From Roseomonas alba (lineage in GTDB: Bacteria; Pseudomonadota; Alphaproteobacteria; Acetobacterales; Acetobacteraceae): a DNA stretch of 64,000 nucleotides. The stretch lies in NCBI RefSeq assembly GCF_019430885.1, contig NZ_JAHYBZ010000003.1:186001-250000 (forward strand). The letters run 5' to 3'. The notes below the pieces were generated by a model that saw only the letters and a program-made list of their open reading frames with translations, had not been told where the DNA came from and made no database searches. The translations under genes and the position numbers were made by a program. Positions within the stretch are counted from its first letter, which is position 1, and the number at the start of each line of letters is the position of its first letter. This document shows, piece after piece, positions 43,703-51,560 of this stretch.

Positions 43703-45318
43703 CCTCCACGGCTGCCACCGACCTCATCTTCGGCCTGACCCGCGTGGTCGGCCTGCCCGCCCTGACCGAGAAGGCCGGCGCGCCGCTCGGGGCCGAGGAC
43801 ATCGCGCAGATCATCACCGAGGCCGACCGCTTCTGCACCGAGGTGCTGCAGCCGGACGCGCTCGCCGCCGACCGTGCCGGGGCGACCTATGCCAACGGCC
43901 TCGTGAAGACGCCGCCGACCTACCCGGCCGCCTATGCCAAATGGGTGGAGGGCGGCTGGCAGTCGCTCTCGGCACCCGAGGCACATGGCGGGCAGGGCCT
44001 GCCGGCCGCGCTGTGGACGGCGATGGTCGAACTGGGCATGGCGGCGGATGCGTCCTTCATGCTCGGCCCGCTGCTGACCGCCGGCGCGATCGAATGCCTC
44101 GTCCACTACGCCACGCCGGACCAGGCCGCGAAATGGCTGCCGAAGATGGTCAGCGGCGAATGGACCGGTGCGATGTGCCTGACCGAGCCCAATGCCGGCA
44201 GCGACCTCGGCGTGCTGCGCACCCGCGCCGAGCCGCTGGGGAACGGCAAGTATGCCCTGCACGGCCAGAAGATCTTCATCACCTGGGGCGAGCACGACTG
44301 CACCGACAACATCGTCTACCTGGTGCTCGCCCGCCTGCCCGATGCGCCTCCGGGATCGAAGGGCATCAGCCTCTTCGTCGCGACCAAGCTGAAGGAAGAC
44401 GGCAGCCGCAACGACCTGCGCTGCGGCGGCATCGAGCACAAGCTCGGCATCCATGGCTCGCCCACCTGCGTCATGCTGTTCGAGGGGGCGGAGGCCGAGA
44501 TGGTCGGCCAGCCCAATCGCGGCCTGAACGCCATGTTCGCCATGATGAACAATGCGCGGCTCGGCGTCGGCACCCAGGGCGTGGCGCATGGCGCGGCATC
44601 CCTGCGCCTGGCCGAGGCCTACGCCGCCGAGCGCATCCAGGGCGGCGGCAAGCCGATCGCCGAACACCCCGATGTGCAGCGCATGCTGATGGAAATGCGC
44701 GCGGTGACGCTCGCCGGGCGGCTGATGGCGCTCGAGACCGCGATCTGCGTCGACCGCCACGCGCTGTTCGGCGACACCGCGGCACAGGCGCGCCAGGCAC
44801 TGCTGACGCCGATCCTCAAGGCCTGGTGCACCGATCGCGGCGTGGAGACCGCCTCGACCGGCGTGCAGGTGCATGGCGGCATGGGCTTCATCGAGGAAAC
44901 CGGCGCCGCCCGCATGCTGCGCGATGCCCGCATCGCCCCGATCTACGAAGGCACCAACGGCATCCAGGCGATCGACCTGGTGGTGCGCAAGGTGGCCAAG
45001 GATGGCGGGGCGGAGATGCGCGACCTGCTCGCCGAGGTGAAGCGCAACCCCGATGCCCGCCTGCGCGCCGCGGCCGAGCGGATGGAAGCGGCGACGGCCC
45101 TGGTGCTGGAAACCCAGGGCCGCGACGCGGCCGCCGCGGAATCGGTCGCGGTGCCGTATCTCGAGGCCGCCGGCTGGCTGGTCGGCGGCTGGATGCTGGC
45201 GCGGGCGGCGGCCGAGGACGGCGCGCGCTATGGCGCGCTCGCGGAGTTTTACCTGCGGCGGCTGCTGCCGCGCAGCGGGGGGCGCATCGCGGAGATCGAG
45301 GGGGCGCTGGCGGCGTGA
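43699..45318 (+). CDS. Acyl-CoA dehydrogenase
   Basis: A 539-residue flavoenzyme of the longer ACAD group (with extra N- and C-terminal helical regions, as in DmdC/FadE-like proteins). Motifs: GAMCLTEPNAGSDLGVLRTRAEP (FAD), HGQKIFITWGEHD, GVQVHGGMGFIEETGAARMLRDARIAPIYEGTNGIQAIDL with the catalytic Glu in IYEGTNG. It forms a 2,3-enoyl-CoA from an acyl-CoA. Overlaps the previous gene by 4 bp and ends the operon; a hairpin terminator follows 10 nt after the stop. No acyl-CoA ligase or thiolase is nearby. Confidence 0.9.
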   Translation: MTSTAATDLIFGLTRVVGLPALTEKAGAPLGAEDIAQIITEADRFCTEVLQPDALAADRAGATYANGLVKTPPTYPAAYAKWVEGGWQSLSAPEAHGGQGLPAALWTAMVELGMAADASFMLGPLLTAGAIECLVHYATPDQAAKWLPKMVSGEWTGAMCLTEPNAGSDLGVLRTRAEPLGNGKYALHGQKIFITWGEHDCTDNIVYLVLARLPDAPPGSKGISLFVATKLKEDGSRNDLRCGGIEHKLGIHGSPTCVMLFEGAEAEMVGQPNRGLNAMFAMMNNARLGVGTQGVAHGAASLRLAEAYAAERIQGGGKPIAEHPDVQRMLMEMRAVTLAGRLMALETAICVDRHALFGDTAAQARQALLTPILKAWCTDRGVETASTGVQVHGGMGFIEETGAARMLRDARIAPIYEGTNGIQAIDLVVRKVAKDGGAEMRDLLAEVKRNPDARLRAAAERMEAATALVLETQGRDAAAAESVAVPYLEAAGWLVGGWMLARAAAEDGARYGALAEFYLRRLLPRSGGRIAEIEGALAA

Positions 45319-45328
45319 TCCGCGACCA

Positions 45329-45349
45329 GGGAGGGGCAAGGCCCCTCCC
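45329..45349 (+). terminator. Operon-end hairpin (solo GGGAGGGGC type)
   Basis: Perfect 9-bp arms (GGGAGGGGC / GCCCCTCCC) and a 3-nt loop, 10 nt after the acyl-CoA dehydrogenase stop. Same stem as hairpin 1 of the composite repeats. No T-run. Confidence 0.55.
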
Positions 45350-45472
45350 CGCCGCACCAGCCCGCCTCATCTTTGCGCAAGCAGGCAGGGCCGCCCGACA
45401 GCAGAATTGCCTCGGTTAAGTCCCTTGCAATCGTCCGATCCGCCGTGGTAGTTCTTGTTTCGTTCCGGTGAA

Positions 45473-45522
45473 GACGGCGGGGCCGGATCCCCCACTCAAC
45501 CCCCGAGTGCGGTCCCGCCGTC
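45473..45522 (-). terminator. Inverted repeat at the cca 3' end
   Basis: Nine-bp perfect arms GACGGCGGG / CCCGCCGTC spanning the last codons and stop of cca, with a ~32-nt internal part. Possible 3'-end structure for the minus-strand operon; moderate support only. Confidence 0.3.
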
Positions 45523-46830
45523 CCCATTCGCGAGGCGTCGGCGCAACTCGGCGAGACAGGCCTCGCGGTCGTCGCAACAGCCCCGCGCCATCCACCAGGA
45601 CCGCAAATCATCCAGCGCAGCGCCCACCGCCGGGCCCGGCGGGATGCCGAGGGCGATCACATCGCGCCCGGCGATGGGAAAGACCGGGATGGGCTCGGAT
45701 GCGATGGCTGCGCGAAGCCTGGCCCAAGCCACCGGATCGTCGTCAGCCTGGTCGGACCGACGCCACCGATCGGCCGGCAAGGCCGCGGCGAGCCATGACC
45801 GGCCGAGCAGGACCACCCGCGGATCGAGACCGCGCCACTGACGATGCAAGGAAGCCAGCAGGCGGCGCAGGCCGGGCTGATCCAGATGCGTCGCCATGCC
45901 GAAGCGGTTCGCGGCGGCGTCGGCCGGCGTGCAGTCGGCGAGCGCCTCGACCAGATCCCGCTCCTGCCCCGAGAGCTTCAGGCGGCCCGCAATCTGCCCG
46001 ATGACCGTCATCGTCCCCTCTCCCTGGCACAGCAGCGCCGCGAGTCGCAGCAGCGGATCGGGTGGCCCGCCCATGGCGATGAGACGCGTGAAGAGCGTGC
46101 CGAGGCACGCCTCAGGCAAGACAGCGGGCGCCCGGAGCACCCCGGTCTCGGCCATCAGCGCGAGGGACGCGAGCGGGTCCGGCACTGACAGGATGCGCTT
46201 CAGTTCCATCCAGATCCGCTCGGCCGATAGCCGCCCGAGGCCCGGCACCGCGCGCCGGATCGCCGCCACCGCCGCCGGGTCCGGCGCACCGCGCCCATAC
46301 CGGGCCTGGAAGCGGAAGAAGCGCAGGGCGCGCAGATAGTCCTCGGCAAGCCGCGTATCCGGATCGCCGACGAAGCGCACCAGCCCGGCCGCGAGATCGG
46401 TTCGGCCGCCGAAATAGTCGAACAGCGCCCCATCCGGACCGAGCGACATGGCGTTGATGGTAAAGTCGCGCCGCGCCGCATCCTCGCGCCAATCGTCGGT
46501 CCATTCGACCACAGCGTGGCGCCCGTCGGTCAGCACGTCGCGGCGCAGGGCCGTCACCTCGACCGGGGCGTGGTTCAGCACTGCGGTCACGGTGCCATGC
46601 GCAAGGCCGGTCTCGAACACCTTCAGCCCCGCCGCCCGCAGCCGGTCGGCGATGTCCTCCGGTGCGAAGGGGGCGGCGACATCCACGTCGGCCGCGTCCC
46701 GCCCGGCCAATGCGTCCCGCACGCAACCCCCCACCGCCCGCGCACCTGGCAGGACGGCGAGCACCGCGGCAACCTCCGGCTGATCGAGGAAGGCCGGGCG
46801 CGTGATCCGCGCAGCCGGGGCGTCGATCAC
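45496..46830 (-). CDS. cca: CCA tRNA nucleotidyltransferase / poly(A) polymerase family
   Basis: A 444-residue class II nucleotidyltransferase adding or repairing the tRNA CCA end. Motifs: AVGGCVRDALAGRDAADVDVAA (nucleotide-binding GG and the DxD metal pair), REDAARRDFTINAMSLGPDG, RLAEDYLRALRFFRFQARYG, LSAERIWMELKRIL. Length is normal for the alphaproteobacterial type. It starts at a GTG whose bases overlap the stop of the DUF6111 gene (GTGA), so the two are co-translated, an arrangement I recall in other alphaproteobacteria. The tRNA-Leu gene in this window already encodes CCA, so here the role may be repair. Confidence 0.93.
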   Translation of the reverse strand: MIDAPAARITRPAFLDQPEVAAVLAVLPGARAVGGCVRDALAGRDAADVDVAAPFAPEDIADRLRAAGLKVFETGLAHGTVTAVLNHAPVEVTALRRDVLTDGRHAVVEWTDDWREDAARRDFTINAMSLGPDGALFDYFGGRTDLAAGLVRFVGDPDTRLAEDYLRALRFFRFQARYGRGAPDPAAVAAIRRAVPGLGRLSAERIWMELKRILSVPDPLASLALMAETGVLRAPAVLPEACLGTLFTRLIAMGGPPDPLLRLAALLCQGEGTMTVIGQIAGRLKLSGQERDLVEALADCTPADAAANRFGMATHLDQPGLRRLLASLHRQWRGLDPRVVLLGRSWLAAALPADRWRRSDQADDDPVAWARLRAAIASEPIPVFPIAGRDVIALGIPPGPAVGAALDDLRSWWMARGCCDDREACLAELRRRLANGDGGTALGG

Positions 46831-47075
46831 TCGCGCGACTCCCCATGGCCGGGGGCGATGTGGTCGCCTTCCATGTGGGCGGGCACATACTCCGTACCCG
46901 GCCGCATGCTGCGCGACAGCCCGTACCAGAATGCCCCCCCCAGCATCAGCACGATGCCGAGCGCGGCGAGCACCAGCAGGATGCTGCTCGGCTCGGCACG
47001 CGGGTTCATCCGCCGCCACAGCCCGTAGGCGGCGAAGGGCAGCAGGAAGAGCAGCAGCTCGATCAGATAGGGCAT
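46827..47075 (-). CDS. DUF6111 family small membrane protein
   Basis: 82 residues with two membrane helices (LIELLLFLLPFAAYGLW and SILLVLAALGIVLMLGGAFWYGL) separated by a basic loop, then a C-terminal tail PGTEYVPAHMEGDHIAPGH. The tail (YVPAH...G.I.PGH) matches the DUF6111 pattern. Function unknown. Its stop overlaps the cca start (GTGA), so it is the first gene of that operon. Confidence 0.8.
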   Translation of the reverse strand: MPYLIELLLFLLPFAAYGLWRRMNPRAEPSSILLVLAALGIVLMLGGAFWYGLSRSMRPGTEYVPAHMEGDHIAPGHGESRE

Positions 47076-47172
47076 GCGATTCCGTGCCGGGAGCAGGGTT
47101 CGGCACGCGGCCGCCCCGCCGGCCCGCGTGCGACACCTGTCGCCCAGAGGTCAAGCCTGCGCGCGACGGGTC

Positions 47173-47901
47173 TCAAGGCCCAGCGTAGAGCCCCGCCACC
47201 TCCGGCGCGAAGCCGGTCAGCGTGCGACTGCGATGGCCGCGCGGATGGCGGGGCATCAGCCCTGCCATGGCCTCGGCCAGGCGCACCGCGGCCTGGGTGC
47301 CGTCGATCAGCGGTACGGCGACGCGGGGCTGCAGCAGCGGCGCGATACCGGCGAGCGGTCCGCCGGCGAGGATGATCGCCTCTGCGCCATCCTGCTCCGC
47401 GCTTTCCGCACACAACCCCGCCAGCAGGTCGAGCCGTTCCTCCGCTACCGTCCCCGGATCGCCGGAAAACGGCGGCCCCATGCGGAACCCCGCGCAGCGC
47501 GCGGTCAGCCCGTGATGGTCCAGGCATTCCTCGAACATGGGCCGCAGCGCGGCGGTAAAGGACACCACGCCGAAGCGCCGCCCAAGCATGGCGGCGGCAT
47601 GGAAGGCGGCCTCGCTGATGCCGAGCACCGGGACGTCCAGCAGCTCCTTCGCCGCATCCAGCCCCGGATCGCCGAAGCAGGCGATCACCGCCGCATCATA
47701 TCGGTTCCGGTGCGATGACAATGCTGCGAGCGTGGCCGGTCCGGCGACCAGCCAATCCGCGCGGGTGACGATCAGCGGCAGGCCGAAGGGGGCGGTGACG
47801 GCCTCGATGACCGTGCCGGTAGAGGCCACAACCCTTGCGGCAGCACCGATTCTGTCAGTCACCGCCGGGGTTGTGTTGGAGTTCACCACCAGGATCCGCA
47901 T
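47173..47901 (-). CDS. Asp/Glu/hydantoin racemase superfamily protein
   Basis: 242 residues. N-terminal MRILVVNSNTTPAVTDRI and the first catalytic-cysteine block YDAAVIACFGDPGLDAAKELLDVPVLGISEAA are typical of hydantoin/allantoin racemases. The second cysteine (normally in a GCAGM/GCTG motif) is replaced: AEAIILAGGPLAGIAPLL. The protein may thus be a one-base racemase, a decarboxylase-like relative, or act on another substrate. The ATG at 47901 begins the conserved region. Divergent from an SDR gene, with a structured leader between. Confidence 0.83.
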   Translation of the reverse strand: MRILVVNSNTTPAVTDRIGAAARVVASTGTVIEAVTAPFGLPLIVTRADWLVAGPATLAALSSHRNRYDAAVIACFGDPGLDAAKELLDVPVLGISEAAFHAAAMLGRRFGVVSFTAALRPMFEECLDHHGLTARCAGFRMGPPFSGDPGTVAEERLDLLAGLCAESAEQDGAEAIILAGGPLAGIAPLLQPRVAVPLIDGTQAAVRLAEAMAGLMPRHPRGHRSRTLTGFAPEVAGLYAGP

Positions 47902-48021
47902 CGCCTCACCGCCTTGCTGCACCGCACACCTACCCCGTTGACCCGGGGCACCCGCAAATTGTGTCATGACTTTGCTCAGTTCGGGGCAACGTCCAGGAAA
48001 CGGCGCCGGTCAACGGTCGCA

Positions 48022-48058
48022 GGCCCGCTCCACCCGAAGGTGGAGCGGGCCTTATGTT
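48022..48058 (+). terminator. Strong intrinsic terminator in the leader of the SDR gene
   Basis: Perfect 13-bp GC-rich stem (GGCCCGCTCCACC / GGTGGAGCGGGCC) with a CGAA loop followed by TTATGTT on the plus strand. It lies between two divergent genes, 42 nt before the SDR start, so it is not the end of any annotated gene. Read as an attenuator or as the end of a short RNA (possible promoter TTGACC at 47938 and TGTCAT at 47962). Confidence 0.65.
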
Positions 48059-48060
48059 GA

Positions 48061-48096
48061 ATCCCCCCGTGACAGGCGTTGCGCAATACGGGGGAT
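48061..48096 (+). promoter_or_regulatory. Shine-Dalgarno-sequestering hairpin before the SDR gene
   Basis: ATCCCCCCGT pairs with ACGGGGGAT (one bulged C), 18 nt between the arms. The right arm contains the GGGGG ribosome-binding site of the SDR gene, so the hairpin would hide it. Together with the terminator just upstream it gives a two-hairpin leader. Confidence 0.45.
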
Positions 48097-48099
48097 CAG

Positions 48100-48864
48100 A
48101 TGAAGCCAGCCGCACTCGTCACCGGCGCCCGGCGCGGCATCGGCCGCGCAACCTGCACCGCACTTGCAGCCAAGGGCTTCGAGATCGTGGGTGCCGACAT
48201 CTCGAATGAAGGCGTGGAAGAGACCCGTGCCGCGGTCGAGGCCGCCGGCGGCCGCTTCACCTTCGTTCTCGCCGATGTCGGGGATGTGGACGCGCATGCG
48301 GCGCTGCTGGATGCCGCCTGGGAAGCCTTTGGTGGGCTCGAATGCCTCGCCAACATCGCCGGCGTCCAAGTGGCGAAGCGCCAGGACATGCTGGAGACCA
48401 CGCCCGACTCCTGGGACCACCTGCTGGACGTGAACACGCGCGGCGTCTTCTTCCTCAGCCAGGCCATCGCGAAGCGCATGATCGCGCCGGGCGCGCCGGT
48501 GCGCGGGCATCGCTCGCTGGTGTTCATCTCCTCCATCAACTCGGTGATGGCCTCGCTGAACCGCGCGGAATACTGCGTGTCCAAAGCCGGGGTAACGATG
48601 CTGGCGAAGCTCTTCGCCATGCGGCTCGGCCCGCACGGCATCAACACCTACGACATCCAGCCTGGCGTGATCCGCACCGACATGACGCGCGCGGTGTGGG
48701 ACAGCTACGCGCAGCAGATCGAGGCCGGGGCAACGCTGATCCGCCGCATGGGCGAGCCGGAAGATATCGGCGGCGCGGTGGCGACGCTGGCCTCGGGGGC
48801 GATGCCCTACTCGACCGGGCATTCCTTCCCGATCGATGGCGGAATGCTCGTGCCGCGGTTCTGA
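48100..48864 (+). CDS. Short-chain dehydrogenase/reductase (3-ketoacyl-ACP reductase-like)
   Basis: A 254-residue classical SDR. Cofactor motif LVTGARRGIGRATCTAL; NAG-like block CLANIAGVQVAK; catalytic Ser in VFISSINSVMAS; YxxxK in AEYCVSKAGVTML (~155-160); PGVIRTDMTRAV; C-terminal STGHSFPIDGGM. It reduces a ketone or oxidises an alcohol with NAD(P). Substrate not predictable. The leader holds two hairpins, suggesting post-transcriptional control. Divergent from a racemase-family gene. Confidence 0.9.
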   Translation: MKPAALVTGARRGIGRATCTALAAKGFEIVGADISNEGVEETRAAVEAAGGRFTFVLADVGDVDAHAALLDAAWEAFGGLECLANIAGVQVAKRQDMLETTPDSWDHLLDVNTRGVFFLSQAIAKRMIAPGAPVRGHRSLVFISSINSVMASLNRAEYCVSKAGVTMLAKLFAMRLGPHGINTYDIQPGVIRTDMTRAVWDSYAQQIEAGATLIRRMGEPEDIGGAVATLASGAMPYSTGHSFPIDGGMLVPRF

Positions 48865-49012
48865 GCGATCGCGGCGACCGAGGATTGGAGACGGGCTCTG
48901 CCGCTCTCCGGTGCGCCCCTCCTCGCCGTATTGCGCCCGCGTCGGACGAAGCCGAATCTTCTCCCCCGCGACGCCTGTCCGTCTCCGGCCCAACCGCGCT
49001 AGAGAAGCGTCG

Positions 49013-49720
49013 ATGAAGCGCTTCTGGTCCCATGCCGTTGCCGTGCCGCGCCCTGAGGGCGGCCATGCCGTGCTGCTCGATGGCCGCCCGCTCCGCCTGC
49101 CGGGCGGTGTGCCCCTCGCCACGGAATTCGCCCCCTTGGCCGAGGCCATTGCTACGGAGTGGCAGGCTGCCGGGGGCGAGAAGGGCGGCGAGATGTCGAT
49201 GGAGGACGTCCCGTTGACACGCCTGCTCGGCACGGCGCAGGACCGCATCGCGCCCGATCCTTCGGCCATGGTCGCGGGCCTCGCGAAATACGCCGAGACC
49301 GATCTGCTCTGCTATCGCGCGGAGGATGCGGCGCTCGCCGAGCGCCAGGCGCGGGAATGGCAGCCCCTGCTCGACTGGGCGGCCGAGGCGCATGGCGCGC
49401 CATTGACCATCACCGCCGGGCTGATGCCGGTGGCGCAGCCGGCGAAGAGCCTGAAGGCCCTGGAGCGGGCGATCGCCGTGCACGAGGTGGAGGAACTCGC
49501 GGCGCTCGGCCTTGCCGTGCCCGCGCTGGGCAGCCTGGTACTCGGCCTCGCGCTGTCGGCCGGACGGCTGAACGGGCAGGAGGCGCACCGCTTGGCCGTG
49601 CTGGATGAGACGCATCAGGAGGAACGCTGGGGCACCGATGCCGAGGCCGCCCATCGCCGCGCCCGCGCCGCGGCGGATATCGACCTCGCCGAGCGCTTTC
49701 TCGCCCTGGTGCGGACGTGA
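49013..49720 (+). CDS. ATP12 family chaperone (F1-ATPase assembly)
   Basis: A 235-residue homolog of mitochondrial Atp12, which binds the alpha subunit during F1 assembly; bacterial copies are largely alphaproteobacterial. Blocks: KRFWSHAVAVPRPEGGHAVLLDGRPLRLPGG at the N-terminus, AEAIATEWQAAGGE, MEDVPLTRLLGTAQDRI, YAETDLLCYRAEDAALAERQAREWQPLLDW and a C-terminal LDETHQEERWGTDAEAAHRRA. Its stop overlaps the acylphosphatase GTG start (GTGA). Confidence 0.9.
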   Translation: MKRFWSHAVAVPRPEGGHAVLLDGRPLRLPGGVPLATEFAPLAEAIATEWQAAGGEKGGEMSMEDVPLTRLLGTAQDRIAPDPSAMVAGLAKYAETDLLCYRAEDAALAERQAREWQPLLDWAAEAHGAPLTITAGLMPVAQPAKSLKALERAIAVHEVEELAALGLAVPALGSLVLGLALSAGRLNGQEAHRLAVLDETHQEERWGTDAEAAHRRARAAADIDLAERFLALVRT

Positions 49721-49992
49721 CGGCGCGGCGCGTCGTCATTTCCGGGCGGGTCCAGGGCGTAGGCTACCGCGACTGGATGGTGCGGGAGGCGACGCGCCTG
49801 GGCGTGCATGGCTGGGTGCGCAACCGCCGCGACGACACGGTCGAGGCGTTGGTCGCGGGCGAGGAGGCGGCCGTGCAGGTGTTGCTCTCCGCCTGCCGCC
49901 GCGGCCCGCCAGCGGCGCAGGTCACCCGCATCGCCGAGGATTTCGCCGACCCGCCCGATACGCCCGGCTTCCACCGGCTGCCGACGGGCTGA
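49717..49992 (+). CDS. acyP: Acylphosphatase
   Basis: A 91-residue acylphosphatase. The phosphate-binding loop with catalytic Arg is in ISGRVQGVGYRDWMVREA (residues ~8-25) and the catalytic Asn in HGWVRNRRDDTVEA (~33-45). It hydrolyses acyl phosphates such as carbamoyl or acetyl phosphate. GTG start, coupled to the ATP12 gene by a 4-bp overlap. Convergent with the J-domain gene. Confidence 0.93.
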   Translation: MTARRVVISGRVQGVGYRDWMVREATRLGVHGWVRNRRDDTVEALVAGEEAAVQVLLSACRRGPPAAQVTRIAEDFADPPDTPGFHRLPTG

Positions 49993-50034
49993 ACGCCGCG
50001 CGGGCGGCGCGGGAAGGGGCCGCGCCCTGCCCCG

Positions 50035-50727
50035 TCAGCGGCCGTTCAGCAACACGTCCCGCGCCGCGTTCACCCGCGCCGCCATCCATGCGCTGCCGCC
50101 ATGATCCGGATGCGCCGCGCGCATCAGGCGCCGATGCGCTGCGCGGATCTCCTCCTCCGTCGCGCCCTCCTCGAGGCCCAGCACAGCCAGCGCCTCCGTC
50201 CGGTCGAGCGGGGCGTCATGCGGGGTCCGCGGCGCCTCGCGCCAGTCGGGATGGGCGCGGTCGAGCCAGGCTTCCAGCAGGGGCACGCTTTCGGGGTCCT
50301 GCTGCGCGCAATCGGCCAGCAGGGACGTGAGCTGTTCCAGCGACAGGTCGGCGAGTTCCGAGCCGGCGAAGGAGCCACGCGTCACCCGCCCGGTCATCCG
50401 GCCGCTGTCATGGTGCAGCACCATCTCCAGCGTGGCGGTCTCGACCCGGCTTTCCTGTCCGGGACTGGCCTGCCCGCCGCGGGAGAAGGTTCGCGCCGTC
50501 CGCCAGGACCGCCAGAACTGGACCAGCAGCGGCGCGAAGAAGGTCAGCGACCAGATCGCCTGCAACCCGCGCCCGGTGAACAGCAGCACTGCCAGCAGCA
50601 CCACGCCGATGGCGCCGGTGGACCAGATCAGCATCGTCTTCACCGTGCCGACCGAGGCCTGGGCGAAGGCGCGCAGCCCGGCCAGCGCGAGCACCAATGC
50701 CAGCCCGCCAAGCGCGATCCAGGTCAT
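50035..50727 (-). CDS. Membrane-anchored J-domain (DnaJ-like) protein
   Basis: A 230-residue protein. Two to three N-terminal hydrophobic segments (MTWIALGGLALVLALAGLRAF, TMLIWSTGAIGVVLLAVLLFTG, IWSLTFFAPLLVQFW), a soluble middle, and a C-terminal J domain (~175-230: RTEALAVLGLEEGATEEEIRAAHRRLMRAAHPDHGG) with intact HPD. The arrangement (membrane helices first, J domain last) resembles mitochondrial Pam18/Tim14 and alphaproteobacterial relatives. It would recruit DnaK to the membrane. ATGA overlap with the upstream VWA gene. Confidence 0.87.
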   Translation of the reverse strand: MTWIALGGLALVLALAGLRAFAQASVGTVKTMLIWSTGAIGVVLLAVLLFTGRGLQAIWSLTFFAPLLVQFWRSWRTARTFSRGGQASPGQESRVETATLEMVLHHDSGRMTGRVTRGSFAGSELADLSLEQLTSLLADCAQQDPESVPLLEAWLDRAHPDWREAPRTPHDAPLDRTEALAVLGLEEGATEEEIRAAHRRLMRAAHPDHGGSAWMAARVNAARDVLLNGR

Positions 50728-51425
50728 CGCGGCCTCGGCAACTGCCCGGCGATGCGCGTCGCGGCGGGGCTGGCCAGGCGCGCCAGCGCGTCCCGGCCGC
50801 CCGCCGCGAACACCGCGACGGCGCGCAGCAGGTCCCGCAGCGCATCGGCCGAATGCGAATCGAAGGGCGCATAGGCGCCGCCGGAAACCTTGGCGATCTG
50901 GCGGAAGACATTGCCGGCGACGGCATTGCTGCCTTCATGGAAGCAGAAGACCGGCGTGCCGCGCAGACCGAGCTCGCCCGCCACATGGCACAGCGCGTCG
51001 ACATCCTCCTCCACCGCATCGCCGACCAGCACCATGGCGGCGACCTTCTCGCGCTGCGTTTCGGCGAGGGTGTGCCGCAGCGCCCGCAGGATCTGCGTCA
51101 GCCCGCCGAGGCAGGTGACGCCGGACATGCGGCGGGCGAGGTCCGCGCCATCGGTCAGGAAGGGGGTCGCCGCGAAATCCCCATGCCCGCGCCAATAGGC
51201 GAGGGAGACGGCAATGCCACCCAGATCGCTGGTAGCGAGGAACATCTCGCCCGTCAGGGCGCAGGCGCGGTCCCAGGAGGGCTGGCGGGACGCCGTGGCA
51301 TCCACGGCGAAGACGAGGCGTCCAGGGCGGCCGCTGGCAGGTCGCACCGCCGGCATGGCGGCAACCCGGTCGAGGAAGGCGGCGACGGCTCCGGTCGCGC
51401 CGGGGCGGACAGGGGGGCGGGTCAT
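50724..51425 (-). CDS. VWA-domain protein
   Basis: A 233-residue protein with a von Willebrand A-like fold: RLVFAVDATASRQPSWDRA carries a DxTxS metal-adhesion motif near residue 35. The rest alternates strands and helices (VAAMVLVGDAVEEDVDALCHVAGELGLRGTPVFCFHEG). No signal peptide is seen, so it is probably cytoplasmic. It overlaps the J-domain gene by 4 bp, which implies a joint role, for instance in membrane protein quality control. That is inference. Start ATG at 51425. Confidence 0.75.
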   Translation of the reverse strand: MTRPPVRPGATGAVAAFLDRVAAMPAVRPASGRPGRLVFAVDATASRQPSWDRACALTGEMFLATSDLGGIAVSLAYWRGHGDFAATPFLTDGADLARRMSGVTCLGGLTQILRALRHTLAETQREKVAAMVLVGDAVEEDVDALCHVAGELGLRGTPVFCFHEGSNAVAGNVFRQIAKVSGGAYAPFDSHSADALRDLLRAVAVFAAGGRDALARLASPAATRIAGQLPRPR

Positions 51426-51560
51426 GATTCGTCCGATGCTGGCATCCAGTGTCCGTGATGTGAAATGTCTCACTCGCCACGCCAAGGGTGCGCCGGCATG
51501 CTGGCCCACATGATGGCCGCGGGCTTTACTGCGGCGGCGCAACAGGAAGGGTTCTCCGGG

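Noticed and set aside
43474..45357. Very long open frame opposite the acyl-CoA dehydrogenase gene (and similar ones opposite other genes, such as 28200-29705)
   Set aside because: Antisense shadow caused by high GC; low-complexity Arg/Gly/His-rich composition and no motifs, while the plus-strand gene is clearly real.
48881..48930. Decayed hairpin-like stretch (GGAGACGGGCTCTGCCGCTCTCC) after the SDR gene as a sixth composite repeat
   Set aside because: The stem is interrupted and there is no CCAAAGGCC partner; at best a degenerate solo copy.
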